A DNA stretch of 64,000 bases from Blastocatellia bacterium AA13. GTDB lineage: Bacteria; Acidobacteriota; Blastocatellia; UBA7656. The notes beneath the pieces were generated by a model. It made no database searches, had not been told where the DNA came from, and saw only the letters and a list, made by a program, of their open reading frames with translations. Shown here piece by piece: positions 7,989-18,076 of the stretch (the first letter of the stretch is position 1; every line of letters begins with the position of its first letter). The stretch spans positions 1 to 64,000 of the forward strand of contig QHVH01000016.1 of NCBI GenBank assembly GCA_003222245.1. The letters are read 5' to 3'. The position numbers and the translations under genes were made by a program.

Positions 7989-9775
7989 CTATGGACTCGC
8001 CACAATGATGTTTGATTTGAGCCCGTTTTGAATCTCGCGGATTCGATTCGCTCCGGAGTGGAGGTTCAACTCGCCGTTGCTTCCGGGAATGACAATCTTC
8101 GCGCCGCTTGGCTTCACCTTTATGTTGCCGGGCGGCGAAATGATCACGCCGTTTACTTCGATTTGAACCGGCCCGACGAAGCCATCTCCTTTCAGCACGA
8201 GCGAGTCAGAGCTCAAAACTCCCTTTCTGATAGATGCGCCTCCCGGATCCGCCTGGCTGAAGTCCGCAACGGCGGAGGCGCTATGGTTCCCCTGTGCATC
8301 TATAAGCATCAGGCTCGCTTTGAAAGCAGTAGGAACGCCGTTCAGTCCGTTCACCTGAATGCTGAAATTAACGTTCGATCCGCCTGGACTAAACGGGAAT
8401 GGGCTATCTTGCCTGACCGTATTGTTGTTTCCATCCAGCAACGTTACTTGCGCCTGTGCAAAGTCAGACTGAGGGTCGCTGGCGCTTCCTGTCAGGGTCA
8501 ATCTGTCCCCGATGAGATTACCTAGAATAGAGCCTATTGCGGGCGGGTCGTTGCCGCCGCCGGGTTGCTTCACCCGGTATCCCATATAGTTCAACGCGAG
8601 GATGTCATTCGCGGAAATCTGATTGCGCTCGCCGCGGCCAATCGCCGGGTCCATGATTCCGATGACGACGTTGTTATTAAGTCGATTGTCTTTCCAGTGG
8701 GACGCCTGGAAAGTATCGCCTCCTGATCCATCGGGTCGTCCTGTCGACAGGGGGATCTGATCCGTTCCGGCAAAGAACACTTGATCGCCTCCCGACGAGA
8801 GAACTCGCACACCGCTCTGAAAGCTGCCGTTCGTCACGCCCGGTCGAAAGCGGAATATATCCCAAACAGATAGATCGGCGGGCGAGCCAGGGCTGAGTTC
8901 CTTGTTGCCGACCCTGGATGTGAAGCCAAGCGCGTGCCCGATTTCGTGGGTAGCAACGGCGTCGAAATCTATCGCTTGTCCGAGTCAATGCCGTTGCTTG
9001 GATCGAAATCAAAGGTGAAGGCCGAGTTGAATCCTATTGCGGGCGGAGAGCCAAATGAGGTTTCTATCGTCGGGTTGGCCGCTTGCCCTATCTGTCTCAG
9101 ACATCTCAGAACAGCGGACGGAACCGACATGGCCGTCACGCTGCCGATATCCGTCAGTAGTGGAGAACCGGGCAATAAGTTATCTATTCCGCCTTCCGCG
9201 GGATCATCTGGCGCGCCAATCAAAGAGGAGCGAATCCCGCTATAGCCCTTCGGATTAAATAACGTCTGTGTCGCCGTTGCTCCGATTACACCGGCGGGAT
9301 AGCTAAGGCCGAACCGCTGAGGTCCGAAATCGACATCGAGAATTATCGTAATTTCGCCGCTGATCAGCGGCGCCCCGATTACATCGGTCCAATGCTGCGC
9401 CGCGCGAAGGAAAGCGGCCTTCGCATCCGGAAATCCTTCAAGTTGAGAAGTGGCCCTCAGAGTTATGTTGATGCTGCCTACCGCTTCGGGGCGAATTTCT
9501 CGACTCGATATAGCGGAAGGAAATAATCAGAGAACGCATTCAATCGTAGTCAGCTCAGCAACGCCCGTTCGAACCGAGATACGCCGGCCTTTGTCATAAG
9601 TGAAATGCCGGCCTTCGTTTGCGTTCGAGCATTCGCCGCTTCGAGAATAAATCGGAGTAGTCCTATCGACTACGGCGGAGAACAGCAGAGATCTCGATTC
9701 GACTTTATGTTCTTCATTGCCCTGCGACTCGATCAGCGGCGAATCGCTGAATAAACCGGCGACGAAGGAAGGCAA
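7989..9775 (-). pseudogene. exported zinc metalloprotease (NF038122-like) broken by a stop and a frameshift
   Basis: Read on the minus strand, the peptide runs from about 9775, hits an in-frame TGA at 9529-9527, and continues in the same frame through ATSQLEGFPDAKAAFLRAAQ, ILDVDFGPQRFG and TFDFDPSNGIDSDKR to about 8970. There one base too few (or two too many) shifts the frame. The next frame continues at once with DFDAVATHEIGHALGF, the zinc HEXXH...G site, and on through FQASHWKD, GIMDPAIGRGE and ALNYMGY to the stop at 7989. The C-terminus carries a lectin/Ig-like part and an IPT-like module. The parts are clearly one gene, now split twice. Residual expression of the C-terminal 280 residues without the zinc site cannot be excluded. 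Confidence 0.85.
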
Positions 9776-9799
9776 CGAATGAAGGCGACGAAGGAAGGC
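9758..9799. repeat. 16-bp direct repeat at the edge of the metalloprotease pseudogene
   Basis: GGCGACGAAGGAAGGC occurs at 9758-9773 and again at 9784-9799, 26 bases apart, just where the 5' end of the broken metalloprotease becomes unrecognisable. It looks like a short tandem duplication. Confidence 0.6.
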
Positions 9800-10075
9800 T
9801 TGTAACGGGCTATCCGGCGGTGTATAAGGTTACCGCCAAGTCGAGCATCACTCGTTACGAACCCGGACGAGCGGAGAGAGCGCACGCAGTTCTCTCATCT
9901 ACACTGGTTTGTCAGGCTCGTTGGCTTATAACGCACGTCGCAGCCGGTGGAATATAATTAACAGGCAACGGTATAGCGAGATTCCGCATAGAACAGTTGT
10001 TCGCATCTGAATCCGAGATAAGGCCGGAACCGCGCGGATTTCCGGGAGGATGGCGCCGCCGCCACAAGGAGAATT
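9776..10075. other. 300-base gap before the Gly/Tyr-rich protein gene
   Basis: No gene is seen. The left part probably held the signal-peptide end of the metalloprotease. The right part is the leader of the plus-strand gene; AT-rich blocks TATAAC (about 9927) and TATAAT (about 9953) are present but lack well-spaced -35 partners. Confidence 0.4.
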
Positions 10076-12211
10076 ATGAAGATCTCTCACACGCCGACGA
10101 AAACGCTCAGACGATTCACCTGGGCGGGTATGCTTGCGCTTGCACTGGCAGGCTCCCCGATCGCACTTGCTCAGGAGAATAAAAAAGACTCACCTCCACC
10201 CAAGTCCTCCAACAGTCAAAAGCCTCAACAAACGGAAACGCATAAATCGCCTCCTCCGGTCAGGAGCGGCGGCTCGGGCGCCGCTGGCAGTGGAAGCACT
10301 GGCAATGGAGGCGCCAACTCGGGAGCCGGAAAAGGAAACGGGGGGAGCTCCGGCGCCGGTGCGGGAAGCGGCGGGACCGTGAGATCTAATCGCAGCGAAA
10401 ACAACAGCTCAAACTCCTCGGGCGCGGCGGGAAGATCGAACCAGAACAACAACTCCGGTCAATCGAACAGCGGCGCAGCCGCAGGCGGCTCTGGTGAAGG
10501 CGGCGTGATGCGAGCCCATAAGCCTCGCGATACCGCGGGAGCGGGAGCCACAGGGTCGGCAACGGGCGGCTCTGGCAAGACCAACACAGGTGAGGCGGGC
10601 CGCTCCAAAGGATCGCACGACACTGGCAATACTGGCGGAACTCCGAACACGAATCCATCCGTTAACACTGACAGCTCAAATACCGACGACCAGCGAAGAG
10701 GGCGCGGCGCCAGAGATGAGAGATCCCGAACTACCGGCAACGCCGGCAACGCGAATTCCTCTGGAAGCGGCAATCACAAAATCAACGGGACGAGCGGAAC
10801 CGGTGGGAATGCAACGGGAGCCGCAGGCGCCTCAAAGGGTCTCAGGATCGACCCTGAGACGCATGGTGTAATTAGAGGCGCGAACGGCAAGCCTGAGCGA
10901 TTTCGAGGGCGCGACGGCTCCGAAGCCAGATTCGGCCGTGACGGAAACGTGCGAGAAGTACGAGCCCGAGGCCTCACTATTATTCATACTCCGGGCGGCT
11001 CACGACATGTCGTCCTCGTCAGGCCCGATCATTCCAGAATCTTTGTCAACAGAGCCGGACACGGCTACGTCCAGCGGCCTTTCTTCTTCAGAGGCCGCGA
11101 GTTTGCAAGCCGGACCTACTACTACCACGGCAGGCCCTATGCTCTCTACTATCGGCCCTATGCCTATCGAGGCGTATACTACTACGGATACGTGCCATAT
11201 CGTTACTACCGCCCAGGCTTCTATGGCTGGTTGTATAACCCGTGGCGGACACCGGTGCGATATAACTGGGGATGGTTTGGAAGTCCGTGGTATGGGTACT
11301 ATGGTAGTTACTTCACTCCCTACTCCTACTATCCAAGCGCTTCGTTCTGGCTTGCCGACTACTTGATCGCCGAGAGCCTGCAGTTGGCTTATCAGGAGCG
11401 GCTCGACGCACAGGCGTCGTACTACGGACCTCCAGGTCCCAGAGACTCGGCAGCCCTCACGCCGGAAGTCAAACAAGCCATCGCTGACGAGGTTCAACGA
11501 CAACTCGCTCTCGAAAACAACGAGAGTCAGCTTGTTTCGCGCGGCGAAGATCCAAATTCGGATTCGGGCGGATTGCCGAGGATGCTTGCCGCGGCAAGCC
11601 CCTCCAAGCCGGTTGTATTCGTGGTGGCAGGATCGATTCAAGTGACCGACAATAACGGCGCCGACTGCTCACTCACTCAGGGCGACGTCATTCGGCTCAC
11701 CTCTCCTCCGGGCGAAGACGCGACATCCGCGTACGTAGAAGTCCTTGCGAGCAAGAATTCAAGTTGCCCCAGAGGCAGCCGGGTCTCGGTGGAGCTGGCC
11801 GACTTGCAAGAGATGCAAAACCAGATGCGCGCGGGTATTGATCAGGGTCTGCAGGAGCTGAATTCTCATCAGGGCGGATTGCCTGCGCCGCCGCCGTCAG
11901 CGGCGGGAGCTCCTATCACGTCGCCTTATGCGCCTGTGGCGCCGCCGGCCGATCCTAACGTCTCGGCTACGCTGCAACAGCAGGCTCGCGAAGCCGACTC
12001 GGTTGAAAAGAGCGTGATGGATGAAGTAAAGCAGGCGGATTCCACGGGCGGCGCTGAACCGGCCCAAATTTCGCTTGGCCAAACTACTGAAGAAGTCGTT
12101 GCGATAATGGGGAAACCAAAACAGGTCGTGAATCTCGGCTCGAAGAGGATTTACGTGTACCAAAACCTGAAGGTCACATTTACCGACGGCCGAGTGAGCG
12201 ACGTTCAGTAG
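10076..12211 (+). CDS. exported Gly/Asn/Ser-rich protein with Tyr-rich segment and SmpA-like end
   Basis: 711 residues; AAGGAG precedes the ATG. A signal peptide (to about SPIALAQ) is followed by about 220 residues of low-complexity Gly/Asn/Ser/Ala, probably disordered. Residues about 255-345 form a basic beta-rich block (IDPETHGVIRG, RHVVLVRPDHSRIFVNRAGHGYVQRPF). A strikingly Tyr-rich tract spans about 345-430 (YYYHGRPYALYYRPYAYRG, then many YY/PW). A hydrophilic region containing TPEVKQAIADEVQRQLA and a domain ending in Gln-rich linkers follow. The last 45 residues (ISLGQTTEEVVAIMGKP...) look like a SmpA/OmlA-type fold. It is probably periplasmic or outer-membrane associated. The role is unknown. 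Confidence 0.8.
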   Translation: MKISHTPTKTLRRFTWAGMLALALAGSPIALAQENKKDSPPPKSSNSQKPQQTETHKSPPPVRSGGSGAAGSGSTGNGGANSGAGKGNGGSSGAGAGSGGTVRSNRSENNSSNSSGAAGRSNQNNNSGQSNSGAAAGGSGEGGVMRAHKPRDTAGAGATGSATGGSGKTNTGEAGRSKGSHDTGNTGGTPNTNPSVNTDSSNTDDQRRGRGARDERSRTTGNAGNANSSGSGNHKINGTSGTGGNATGAAGASKGLRIDPETHGVIRGANGKPERFRGRDGSEARFGRDGNVREVRARGLTIIHTPGGSRHVVLVRPDHSRIFVNRAGHGYVQRPFFFRGREFASRTYYYHGRPYALYYRPYAYRGVYYYGYVPYRYYRPGFYGWLYNPWRTPVRYNWGWFGSPWYGYYGSYFTPYSYYPSASFWLADYLIAESLQLAYQERLDAQASYYGPPGPRDSAALTPEVKQAIADEVQRQLALENNESQLVSRGEDPNSDSGGLPRMLAAASPSKPVVFVVAGSIQVTDNNGADCSLTQGDVIRLTSPPGEDATSAYVEVLASKNSSCPRGSRVSVELADLQEMQNQMRAGIDQGLQELNSHQGGLPAPPPSAAGAPITSPYAPVAPPADPNVSATLQQQAREADSVEKSVMDEVKQADSTGGAEPAQISLGQTTEEVVAIMGKPKQVVNLGSKRIYVYQNLKVTFTDGRVSDVQ

Positions 12212-12253
12212 CGGTTGCGGTCGCTTTCGAGGAAGGCTTAAATATCAAATTCA

Positions 12254-12280
12254 GGGCGGGCCTCCGGGCTCGCCCTTTTA
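12254..12280 (+). terminator. rho-independent terminator
   Basis: GGGCGGGCC-TCC-GGGCTCGCCC forms a GC stem with one imperfect pair, followed by TTTTATTT. It lies 43 bases after the 711-residue gene. Confidence 0.75.
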
Positions 12281-12306
12281 TTTGCTTACGCATCGATTCA
12301 TACAGA

Positions 12307-12367
12307 AGACACTTTCTGAAAGCAGACACTTTCTGAAGGCGAGGCGGGCAAAGACGCCCGCCCTTAC
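12307..12367. repeat. tandem 17-bp repeat and adjacent GC hairpin
   Basis: AGACACTTTCTGAA occurs at 12307-12320 and 12324-12337 (17-base period). It is followed by a hairpin GGCGGGC-AAAGAC-GCCCGCC at about 12344-12363. This lies in the gap between converging genes. The hairpin block resembles short intergenic repeats found in multiple copies in some genomes; copy number cannot be judged here. Confidence 0.6.
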
Positions 12368-12399
12368 ATTGGTTGGCGCGTTCATTGCTTTGCCGCGGC

Positions 12400-13755
12400 T
12401 CAATCGTACAATCTCTTCAGCTTTGCGCCTCTGAAGTAATGCTCGACTATGCGCTCGTGCGACTGTCCTGCATCCGCCATCACTGCCGCTCCGATCTGAC
12501 AGAGGCCGACCCCATGGCCCCATCCAGCCCCTTTGAAAATAAAGCGCTCCGGATAACCCGTATGCTGGCTCTCTTCGTGTGAAACGACGAAGGCCGAGCT
12601 GTAGAGATGTGAACGCGACAACGCTCGTCTTATCTCGAGTTCCTTGCCCACGATCAGCGTCCTCTTCTGACCAGAGATTTTCACCCTGATCAGTCTTCCG
12701 GAGGCGCCGCGCTCGAGCGGCTCAATCGCCAGAATTATGCCCGGATCCTCGCCGAGCTTGGAAAAAATGATTTCGCGAAGCTCATCTGAAGAATAGCTCA
12801 CGACCCAGCGATAAGAATCGCGCGTCTCCAGATCGAACCCAGGAAGTATTCGTTCCAATAAATACGGCGGCGGATCATTGCAGTAGGCGCGCGGGAGCGA
12901 TGTGATCCAGCGAGCGCTTTCCTTTTCGTCGCGCAGCGGCAGCTCGTATCCACCGGGCGAATCCGCGCCGTCGTAAATCGAAGTCAGATACGGCGCCGGT
13001 TTATTTTCCCACGCGGCGCTATAGCGTTCGGTCAGACCTCCGCAGCATTTCGAATATCGGGCATCGCAGATCTGATCCAGATATTCGGCTACAATGCCGC
13101 GGGTCGGGACTACGGCTTCCGAAGCCGAGGCAGAGAATGCCTTGCTTATGCCCTGGTATCGCTGACAGTGGTCGTCGGCGCAGACATCAAAATCAGAATG
13201 ATTCTCGCGGCTGTACCATCGATTAATCTCCAGCGTGTTGTCATACGCCTTACTGTATTGCTCTTCTGTTCCGCTCCGCTTGTCGCCGCCGATCAATTGA
13301 GCGAGAAGCCAGCTTCGTGAAACAATCGCGTGCGCTTTCAACAGCTCTGAATGATTTGCGGCGCTCATCTCGGACGAGATCACGCTCACAAGGTAGGCTT
13401 CGAGCGGAACCAGATTAATGATGTTGAGACCCTTCTCGCCCGCGATGATCCTAAGGCTGCCCTGGAAGATTTGTTCCTCTTTGCGCTCCCAATGAAAGCC
13501 GACGCCTATCGTGACGTCGTGCAAAGTAATCCTGCACCTTTCGAAATCTGATGGCGCGAGAATAACTTCGGGAGCCTGGAACTCGCTCGCGCCCTGCACG
13601 CTTATCCCGCCATTTTGAGAAGCGACGAAACTCAGATTTCCCGTAAGACCCTGAAGTCCCGCGCTCGAGAATATTCCCGAGAGTGTCACCTTCGCGGATT
13701 CCACTCCCGTTATTAGCCCAACACTAATTTCAGGTTCACTATTGGTGTCGATCAC
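12400..13755 (-). CDS. SpoIID/LytB-domain protein without export signal
   Basis: 451 residues from a GTG at 13755, 12 bases after the stop of the DUF4922 gene. No signal peptide is present: the start is MIDTNSEPEISVGLITG. The SpoIID core is intact: PLEAYLVSVISSEM with the catalytic Glu at 129, the AHAIVSRSW helix, the paired-Cys segment CDARYSKCCGGLTE, and GWGHGVGLCQIGAA near the end. SpoIID proteins are lytic transglycosylases that cut denuded peptidoglycan strands and normally act outside the membrane. A cytosolic location here would be unusual and points to action on soluble glycans or precursors, or to a changed function. It is the last gene of the GT2-DUF4922-SpoIID operon. Confidence 0.85.
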   Translation of the reverse strand: MIDTNSEPEISVGLITGVESAKVTLSGIFSSAGLQGLTGNLSFVASQNGGISVQGASEFQAPEVILAPSDFERCRITLHDVTIGVGFHWERKEEQIFQGSLRIIAGEKGLNIINLVPLEAYLVSVISSEMSAANHSELLKAHAIVSRSWLLAQLIGGDKRSGTEEQYSKAYDNTLEINRWYSRENHSDFDVCADDHCQRYQGISKAFSASASEAVVPTRGIVAEYLDQICDARYSKCCGGLTERYSAAWENKPAPYLTSIYDGADSPGGYELPLRDEKESARWITSLPRAYCNDPPPYLLERILPGFDLETRDSYRWVVSYSSDELREIIFSKLGEDPGIILAIEPLERGASGRLIRVKISGQKRTLIVGKELEIRRALSRSHLYSSAFVVSHEESQHTGYPERFIFKGAGWGHGVGLCQIGAAVMADAGQSHERIVEHYFRGAKLKRLYD

Positions 13756-13767
13756 GGTATTACCAGT

Positions 13768-14778
13768 TTATTCACAGAGTGTTTCCAGAACACTATTGAC
13801 TTCATCTTCTTCCAGGCTTACTTCGGAATAAATTTCCTTGATTCGCTTCGCATCCAGCTTGAGGAAATGATCGTGCTCGGGAACCACGAGGATACCAGCC
13901 ATATCGATCGCGCCCGGACTCACCAGGATCTTTTCGGCGCCTTCGGCATAAAAACATGCCGGTCTGTGTTTCTTGCGAGGAAAGATAAAGACTGTCCAGA
14001 CCGCTTTCTGGTAATTCAATATGACATTCAACAGCGGCTCTTCTTTATCGGCGCGGCTGCCGAGCGCGTTGACGATGTTTTCTATCCACCTCGCCAGCAC
14101 CGTCCAATCACCGCCGCGAATAACAATCACGGTTCTACCCGAATCGCTCACCGTGAAGAGCTCGAAGTAGGTAAGGACGGTGTCCTCGCACTCATCGCAA
14201 TGAGGCTCGGGAGCCGGTTCTCCGGTCGCAAGCACGGCTTCAATCGGAAGATTCGAACGCGAACAAGCCTGAAGATGAAAATGATCCGGAGCGGAAGCGC
14301 CGCATTCCGGACCGTTGTAGAGCACGAAGTAATCCGGCGAAAGATCATGCGCCAGCTCCAACATCAAACGTATATTGCCGCCGATCCGCTGCTCTGTGTG
14401 CCGGACACTCACAATGGAAAGGTGCCGCTCCAGAACGGGGTATGGGTTGCAAAGAATAACGTGGCTCTCGCCGTAGGCAATCCCCTTCTCTTCAGGCGGC
14501 AAGTTGGAAGAACATAGAAAGCACTCTCTGGCGTCCACCGAAGCCTTATCGACCGAGGCCGCCGTGCTTCGAATGCGCCCGGCGTTTTGCTGAACGAACA
14601 CCGGCGCTCCATCCATCTCAAATCGCCTGATCTCCGCTCGCGCCAATGCGCCATAACCCGCGGCAAGGAGGGGCCACTCTCGCTTCTGTTGATCCAACAG
14701 CGCCGACACACGCGAAATCAGATTTGAGGTCTCGCCCTCAGGCTCTGTTAGTGTAAGCAGCCTCTCCTCCCAGTTCAT
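13768..14778 (-). CDS. DUF4922 protein, HIT-superfamily phosphorylase-like
   Basis: 336 residues. The HIT-like core is visible: CFLC (Cys86/Cys89, possible zinc site), YGESHVILCNPYPVLERHLSI with His119, then YNGPECGASAPDHFHLQA (His166 and His168). The histidine preceding Q-A is the expected nucleophile in GalT/Ap4A-phosphorylase/GDP-galactose-phosphorylase relatives. A nucleotidylated-sugar or dinucleotide phosphorylase activity is inferred, not shown. The ATG overlaps the GT2 stop (ATGA) and the SpoIID gene follows after 12 bases, so the three are translationally linked. Confidence 0.8.
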   Translation of the reverse strand: MNWEERLLTLTEPEGETSNLISRVSALLDQQKREWPLLAAGYGALARAEIRRFEMDGAPVFVQQNAGRIRSTAASVDKASVDARECFLCSSNLPPEEKGIAYGESHVILCNPYPVLERHLSIVSVRHTEQRIGGNIRLMLELAHDLSPDYFVLYNGPECGASAPDHFHLQACSRSNLPIEAVLATGEPAPEPHCDECEDTVLTYFELFTVSDSGRTVIVIRGGDWTVLARWIENIVNALGSRADKEEPLLNVILNYQKAVWTVFIFPRKKHRPACFYAEGAEKILVSPGAIDMAGILVVPEHDHFLKLDAKRIKEIYSEVSLEEDEVNSVLETLCE

Positions 14779-16349
14779 TCGCTGAGCATCCTCCTCCTCG
14801 CGTCCATTTCCACGGTCCTGAGCCAGTCTTTGTACGAGTCGTATCGATTTGACGCAGCAGCGTCAAGCGCGGCGTCGGAGTTCCCCTCCCATCGTCGTGC
14901 ATAGTAGATCGACTCGTAGAGGCGTCCAATTTCGTACTCGCGGCTTATTCGCAGGCCTACCGCGTAGTCTTCTCCATAACTCGTATTTGGAAACCCGATT
15001 CGCCGCAGGATTGGCACATAGAAAGCTCGGGGCGCGCCGAACCCATTAATCCGTAGGGCATTGTTTCGCCCGTTATCGCGCGTCCATTCCTGGTGATCAA
15101 TCAAACCGGGGGGTATTTCGTTCAGGTCAAAGTCCACGATCGTATAGGCGCCAATCACCATCGCATAGGAGCTTTCATCGAATTTTGAAGTGATTTTCCT
15201 CAGCGTGAGGTGATCTTTATACAGATCGTCGGAATCGAGCTGCAAGGCAATCTCTCCACAATGGGTGGAATATATGGCTTCGTTCCAACAACCGCCGATC
15301 CCAAGATCACGGGCCTTCGGAATCAGATGAATCAAGCGATGGTCGGAAGCAGCCAATTGCTCTAGTATCGCCGTAGTTCCATCGGTCGAATGATTATCGA
15401 CGACTATGACGTTGAATTCGAATGAAGCCGTTTGCGAAAGCGCGCTTCTGACGGCATCGGCGACGGTCCGAACTCGGTTTCGCACCGGAATTATTATGCT
15501 GGCCTTAACCGGAAAGTTAGCTGCGTCACGATCGACCTGTCGAAAGCTCGGAGGGAGCCAGACTTCGGCACGCTTCAGGTGCTCCGTCGCGATCCGCTCC
15601 ATTTCCGCTTGATATAAGCGCTGGCTCGGGTCGACGTAGTCGAATTGACCGGCGGGGCCGGTTTCAGATTTGACCCTGGTATACATCGGTTCCGGCAAAC
15701 GGACTATTCGCAATCTGCTTGAGATCTTCAGCCGCAGATCGTAAAGCGCGCCCCACTTCACGGATTCATCTATCGGCCCGTGAAGCTCGAGCGCTCTACG
15801 AGCCGCCTCAGTCGAAATCAATACGACCGATCCGAAATTGAAGTTGTCGCGGATACTTCCTCGCTGATAATCAATCAGCGGCCGGTTAACAAGGCCTCCC
15901 GCGGCCTCATCGAAATAATCCGAATACAGCCATCCCGCGCCCGACTCTCTCGCGACTGTGCACATACGCTCCAATGCACCGCTGGTGAACTCGACGCACT
16001 CACCAGCGAGTACAATCAGCAAGTATTCGGTTTCGATTGATTCGAGCAGCCTGCGAAGGCCTGGCCCAGATATTAATTCGATATCAGTCAGCGATAATTT
16101 TTTTGAATCAACTTTTGTAATAGCTGAGGCCCATTGATTCTCTGGACAGGTTACAACTACCTTCGTCACAAGATCGGCCCCGACAAGCTGACCGAGCATT
16201 CGGCCGGTCCGAAGCCCGGGCCCGTCGAATAGCGCTGCGGAAATTAGCGGCATAGCCGTAATGATACCTTGAATCCTGCATCGTGCAGAGTATTCTTGGG
16301 AATCCCGGGCGCATAGCTGGAGCATTGAGTCAGGTTCGTTGACAATCAC
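14775..16349 (-). CDS. family 2 glycosyltransferase with extra N-terminal domain
   Basis: 524 residues from the GTG at 16349, which has GGAGG four bases upstream. The ATG at 16253 is the alternative and lacks a good site. The C-terminal half is a GT-A domain: [25 protein letters not shown], then LQLDSDDLY (DXD-type metal site) and a late E-D-Y acceptor motif ([10 protein letters not shown]). The N-terminal 250 residues are also glycosyltransferase-like in pattern ([19 protein letters not shown]) but lack clear catalytic residues. No membrane segments are present, so it should act in the cytosol or at the inner membrane face. It is the first gene of the three-gene operon and is divergent from the amidase. 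Confidence 0.85.
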   Translation of the reverse strand: MIVNEPDSMLQLCARDSQEYSARCRIQGIITAMPLISAALFDGPGLRTGRMLGQLVGADLVTKVVVTCPENQWASAITKVDSKKLSLTDIELISGPGLRRLLESIETEYLLIVLAGECVEFTSGALERMCTVARESGAGWLYSDYFDEAAGGLVNRPLIDYQRGSIRDNFNFGSVVLISTEAARRALELHGPIDESVKWGALYDLRLKISSRLRIVRLPEPMYTRVKSETGPAGQFDYVDPSQRLYQAEMERIATEHLKRAEVWLPPSFRQVDRDAANFPVKASIIIPVRNRVRTVADAVRSALSQTASFEFNVIVVDNHSTDGTTAILEQLAASDHRLIHLIPKARDLGIGGCWNEAIYSTHCGEIALQLDSDDLYKDHLTLRKITSKFDESSYAMVIGAYTIVDFDLNEIPPGLIDHQEWTRDNGRNNALRINGFGAPRAFYVPILRRIGFPNTSYGEDYAVGLRISREYEIGRLYESIYYARRWEGNSDAALDAAASNRYDSYKDWLRTVEMDARRRMLSE

Positions 16350-16424
16350 AAAACCTCCGCATAAAAAGTGTGTGCTGAATTTCGGCGATGCAAAACATCT
16401 ATACACTCACACGGAGGGTTTGGA

Positions 16425-17858
16425 ATGTCATTCCGGGATGAAACGGCCTGGCTCGATGCGACGGCTCTCGCGGATCTGGTTAGACGGAAAGAGGTCACTC
16501 CGAACGAGCTCGTAGAAGCAGCCATCGAGCGGATCGAGCGCATCAATCCGGAAATCAATGCGGTCGTCACTCCGATGTACGACCTGGCGCGCGCGGCTGC
16601 GAGAAGCCCGATCCCCGATGGACCATTCACTGGTGTTCCGTTCCTGCTCAAAGATCTTCTCGCCGCCTTCGGGGGTGTGAGAATGACGTCTGGATCGTCT
16701 TTCTTGTCCGATTTCGTTCCGGAGGAAGATTCCGAGCTCGTCAAGCGATTCAAGCAAGCCGGTCTGATTATAGTAGGAAAGACGAATACACCGGAGTTCG
16801 GAATTCTGCCCACGACTGAGCCGGCGTTATTCGGCCCGTCTCGAAACCCGTGGGACATCACCAGAACCACGGGAGGTTCAAGCGGCGGTTCGGCGGCCGC
16901 GGTTGCCGCCGGCCTTGTGCCGATGGCTCATGCAAATGATGGCGGAGGCTCAATCAGAATTCCGGCCTCGGCGTGTGGGCTCTTCGGGTTTAAGCCGACT
17001 CGAGCGCGGATTTCGCTCGCACCGGATTTCGGAGATATGTATAGCGGTCTCGTGTGCGAGCATGCGGTTACGCGCTCCGTGCGAGACAGCGCCGCGTTGC
17101 TTGATGCGGTCTCCGGATTCAAGGACGGCGACCCCTATTGCGCGCCTCCGCGGAACCGGCCTTTCAGTCGCGAGATCGGCGTCGATCCTGGGAAGCTCCG
17201 AATTGCCTTCACCACAAAAGCGCTAGCCGATGTACCGGTTCATGAGGACTGCATCGCCGCCGTCAAAGATGCGGCTTCGCTGTGCGAGCAGCTCGGCCAC
17301 TCTGTCGTAGAGAGTAGTCCGAAGATCGACGGAGATAAATTGGCGGATGCATTTGCCATCATGTGGTCAGCGGGTTGCGCCTGGACTATTGACGGACTCG
17401 CGCACACATCAGGCCGCGAACCTACTGAAGAACGGTTCGAACCCGGCACATGGTTTCTCTATCAGAAGGGCCGAGAGCGAAAAGCGTCCAGGTATCTTGC
17501 CGCGGTTCAACATATGCAAAGAGTGTCTCGTACCATCGCCGAGTTCCTTTCCGGCGCGGACTTGTTGTTAACCCCTACGCTCGCGCAGCCGCCGCTCCCG
17601 ATTGGCAGCTTCGACTCGACAAAGGAGAATCCGGTTCGAGGACTGAAACTGTCCGGCAATTTCTCTCCGTTCACTGCGCTATGCAACGCGACAGGTCAGC
17701 CGGCGATGTCCGTACCGTTGTTTTGGAATGAGGAAGGACTGCCGATAGGAACACAGTTCATCGGAAGATTTGGCGATGAGGCAACTCTATTCCGCCTCGC
17801 ATCCCAACTGGAAGGCGCTCGGCCCTGGTCAAACCGGCGGCCCGCAATTCATGCGTGA
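16425..17858 (+). CDS. amidase-signature family hydrolase
   Basis: 477 residues from the ATG at 16425 (GGAGG seven bases upstream; earlier in-frame codons lack one). The amidase signature Ser-cisSer-Lys triad is visible: Lys in PFLLKDLLA (about 76), Ser in [14 protein letters not shown] and the nucleophile in [17 protein letters not shown]. Length and end ([15 protein letters not shown]) are normal. Such enzymes hydrolyse small amides. No gatC or gatB is adjacent, so it is probably not the tRNA amidotransferase subunit. It faces the GT2 operon across a 75-base divergent promoter region. Confidence 0.9.
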   Translation: MSFRDETAWLDATALADLVRRKEVTPNELVEAAIERIERINPEINAVVTPMYDLARAAARSPIPDGPFTGVPFLLKDLLAAFGGVRMTSGSSFLSDFVPEEDSELVKRFKQAGLIIVGKTNTPEFGILPTTEPALFGPSRNPWDITRTTGGSSGGSAAAVAAGLVPMAHANDGGGSIRIPASACGLFGFKPTRARISLAPDFGDMYSGLVCEHAVTRSVRDSAALLDAVSGFKDGDPYCAPPRNRPFSREIGVDPGKLRIAFTTKALADVPVHEDCIAAVKDAASLCEQLGHSVVESSPKIDGDKLADAFAIMWSAGCAWTIDGLAHTSGREPTEERFEPGTWFLYQKGRERKASRYLAAVQHMQRVSRTIAEFLSGADLLLTPTLAQPPLPIGSFDSTKENPVRGLKLSGNFSPFTALCNATGQPAMSVPLFWNEEGLPIGTQFIGRFGDEATLFRLASQLEGARPWSNRRPAIHA

Positions 17859-18076
17859 ACCGCGAGTCCTCCCAGTCCTCCCAAAAGACAGTGCGTGTCT
17901 GAGACGATATTGTGTATAATCGCCCACGTTCCTTCCCTGATGCTTTCCGGCAGCGCTCAGGGCTGAATCGGGAAATTCCAGGGCAGGATTCACGATCGCC
18001 AGCGAGTCGGAAGTAAACCTCATAATTTGACCAGCACCGGTGGCTCTTGCCTGAATTTGAACTAGAGGATTCCAGT

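Noticed and set aside
9890-9960. Promoter from the TATAAC/TATAAT boxes before the Gly/Tyr-rich gene
   Set aside because: No -35 element at 16-18 bases; spacings are about 12 and 26.
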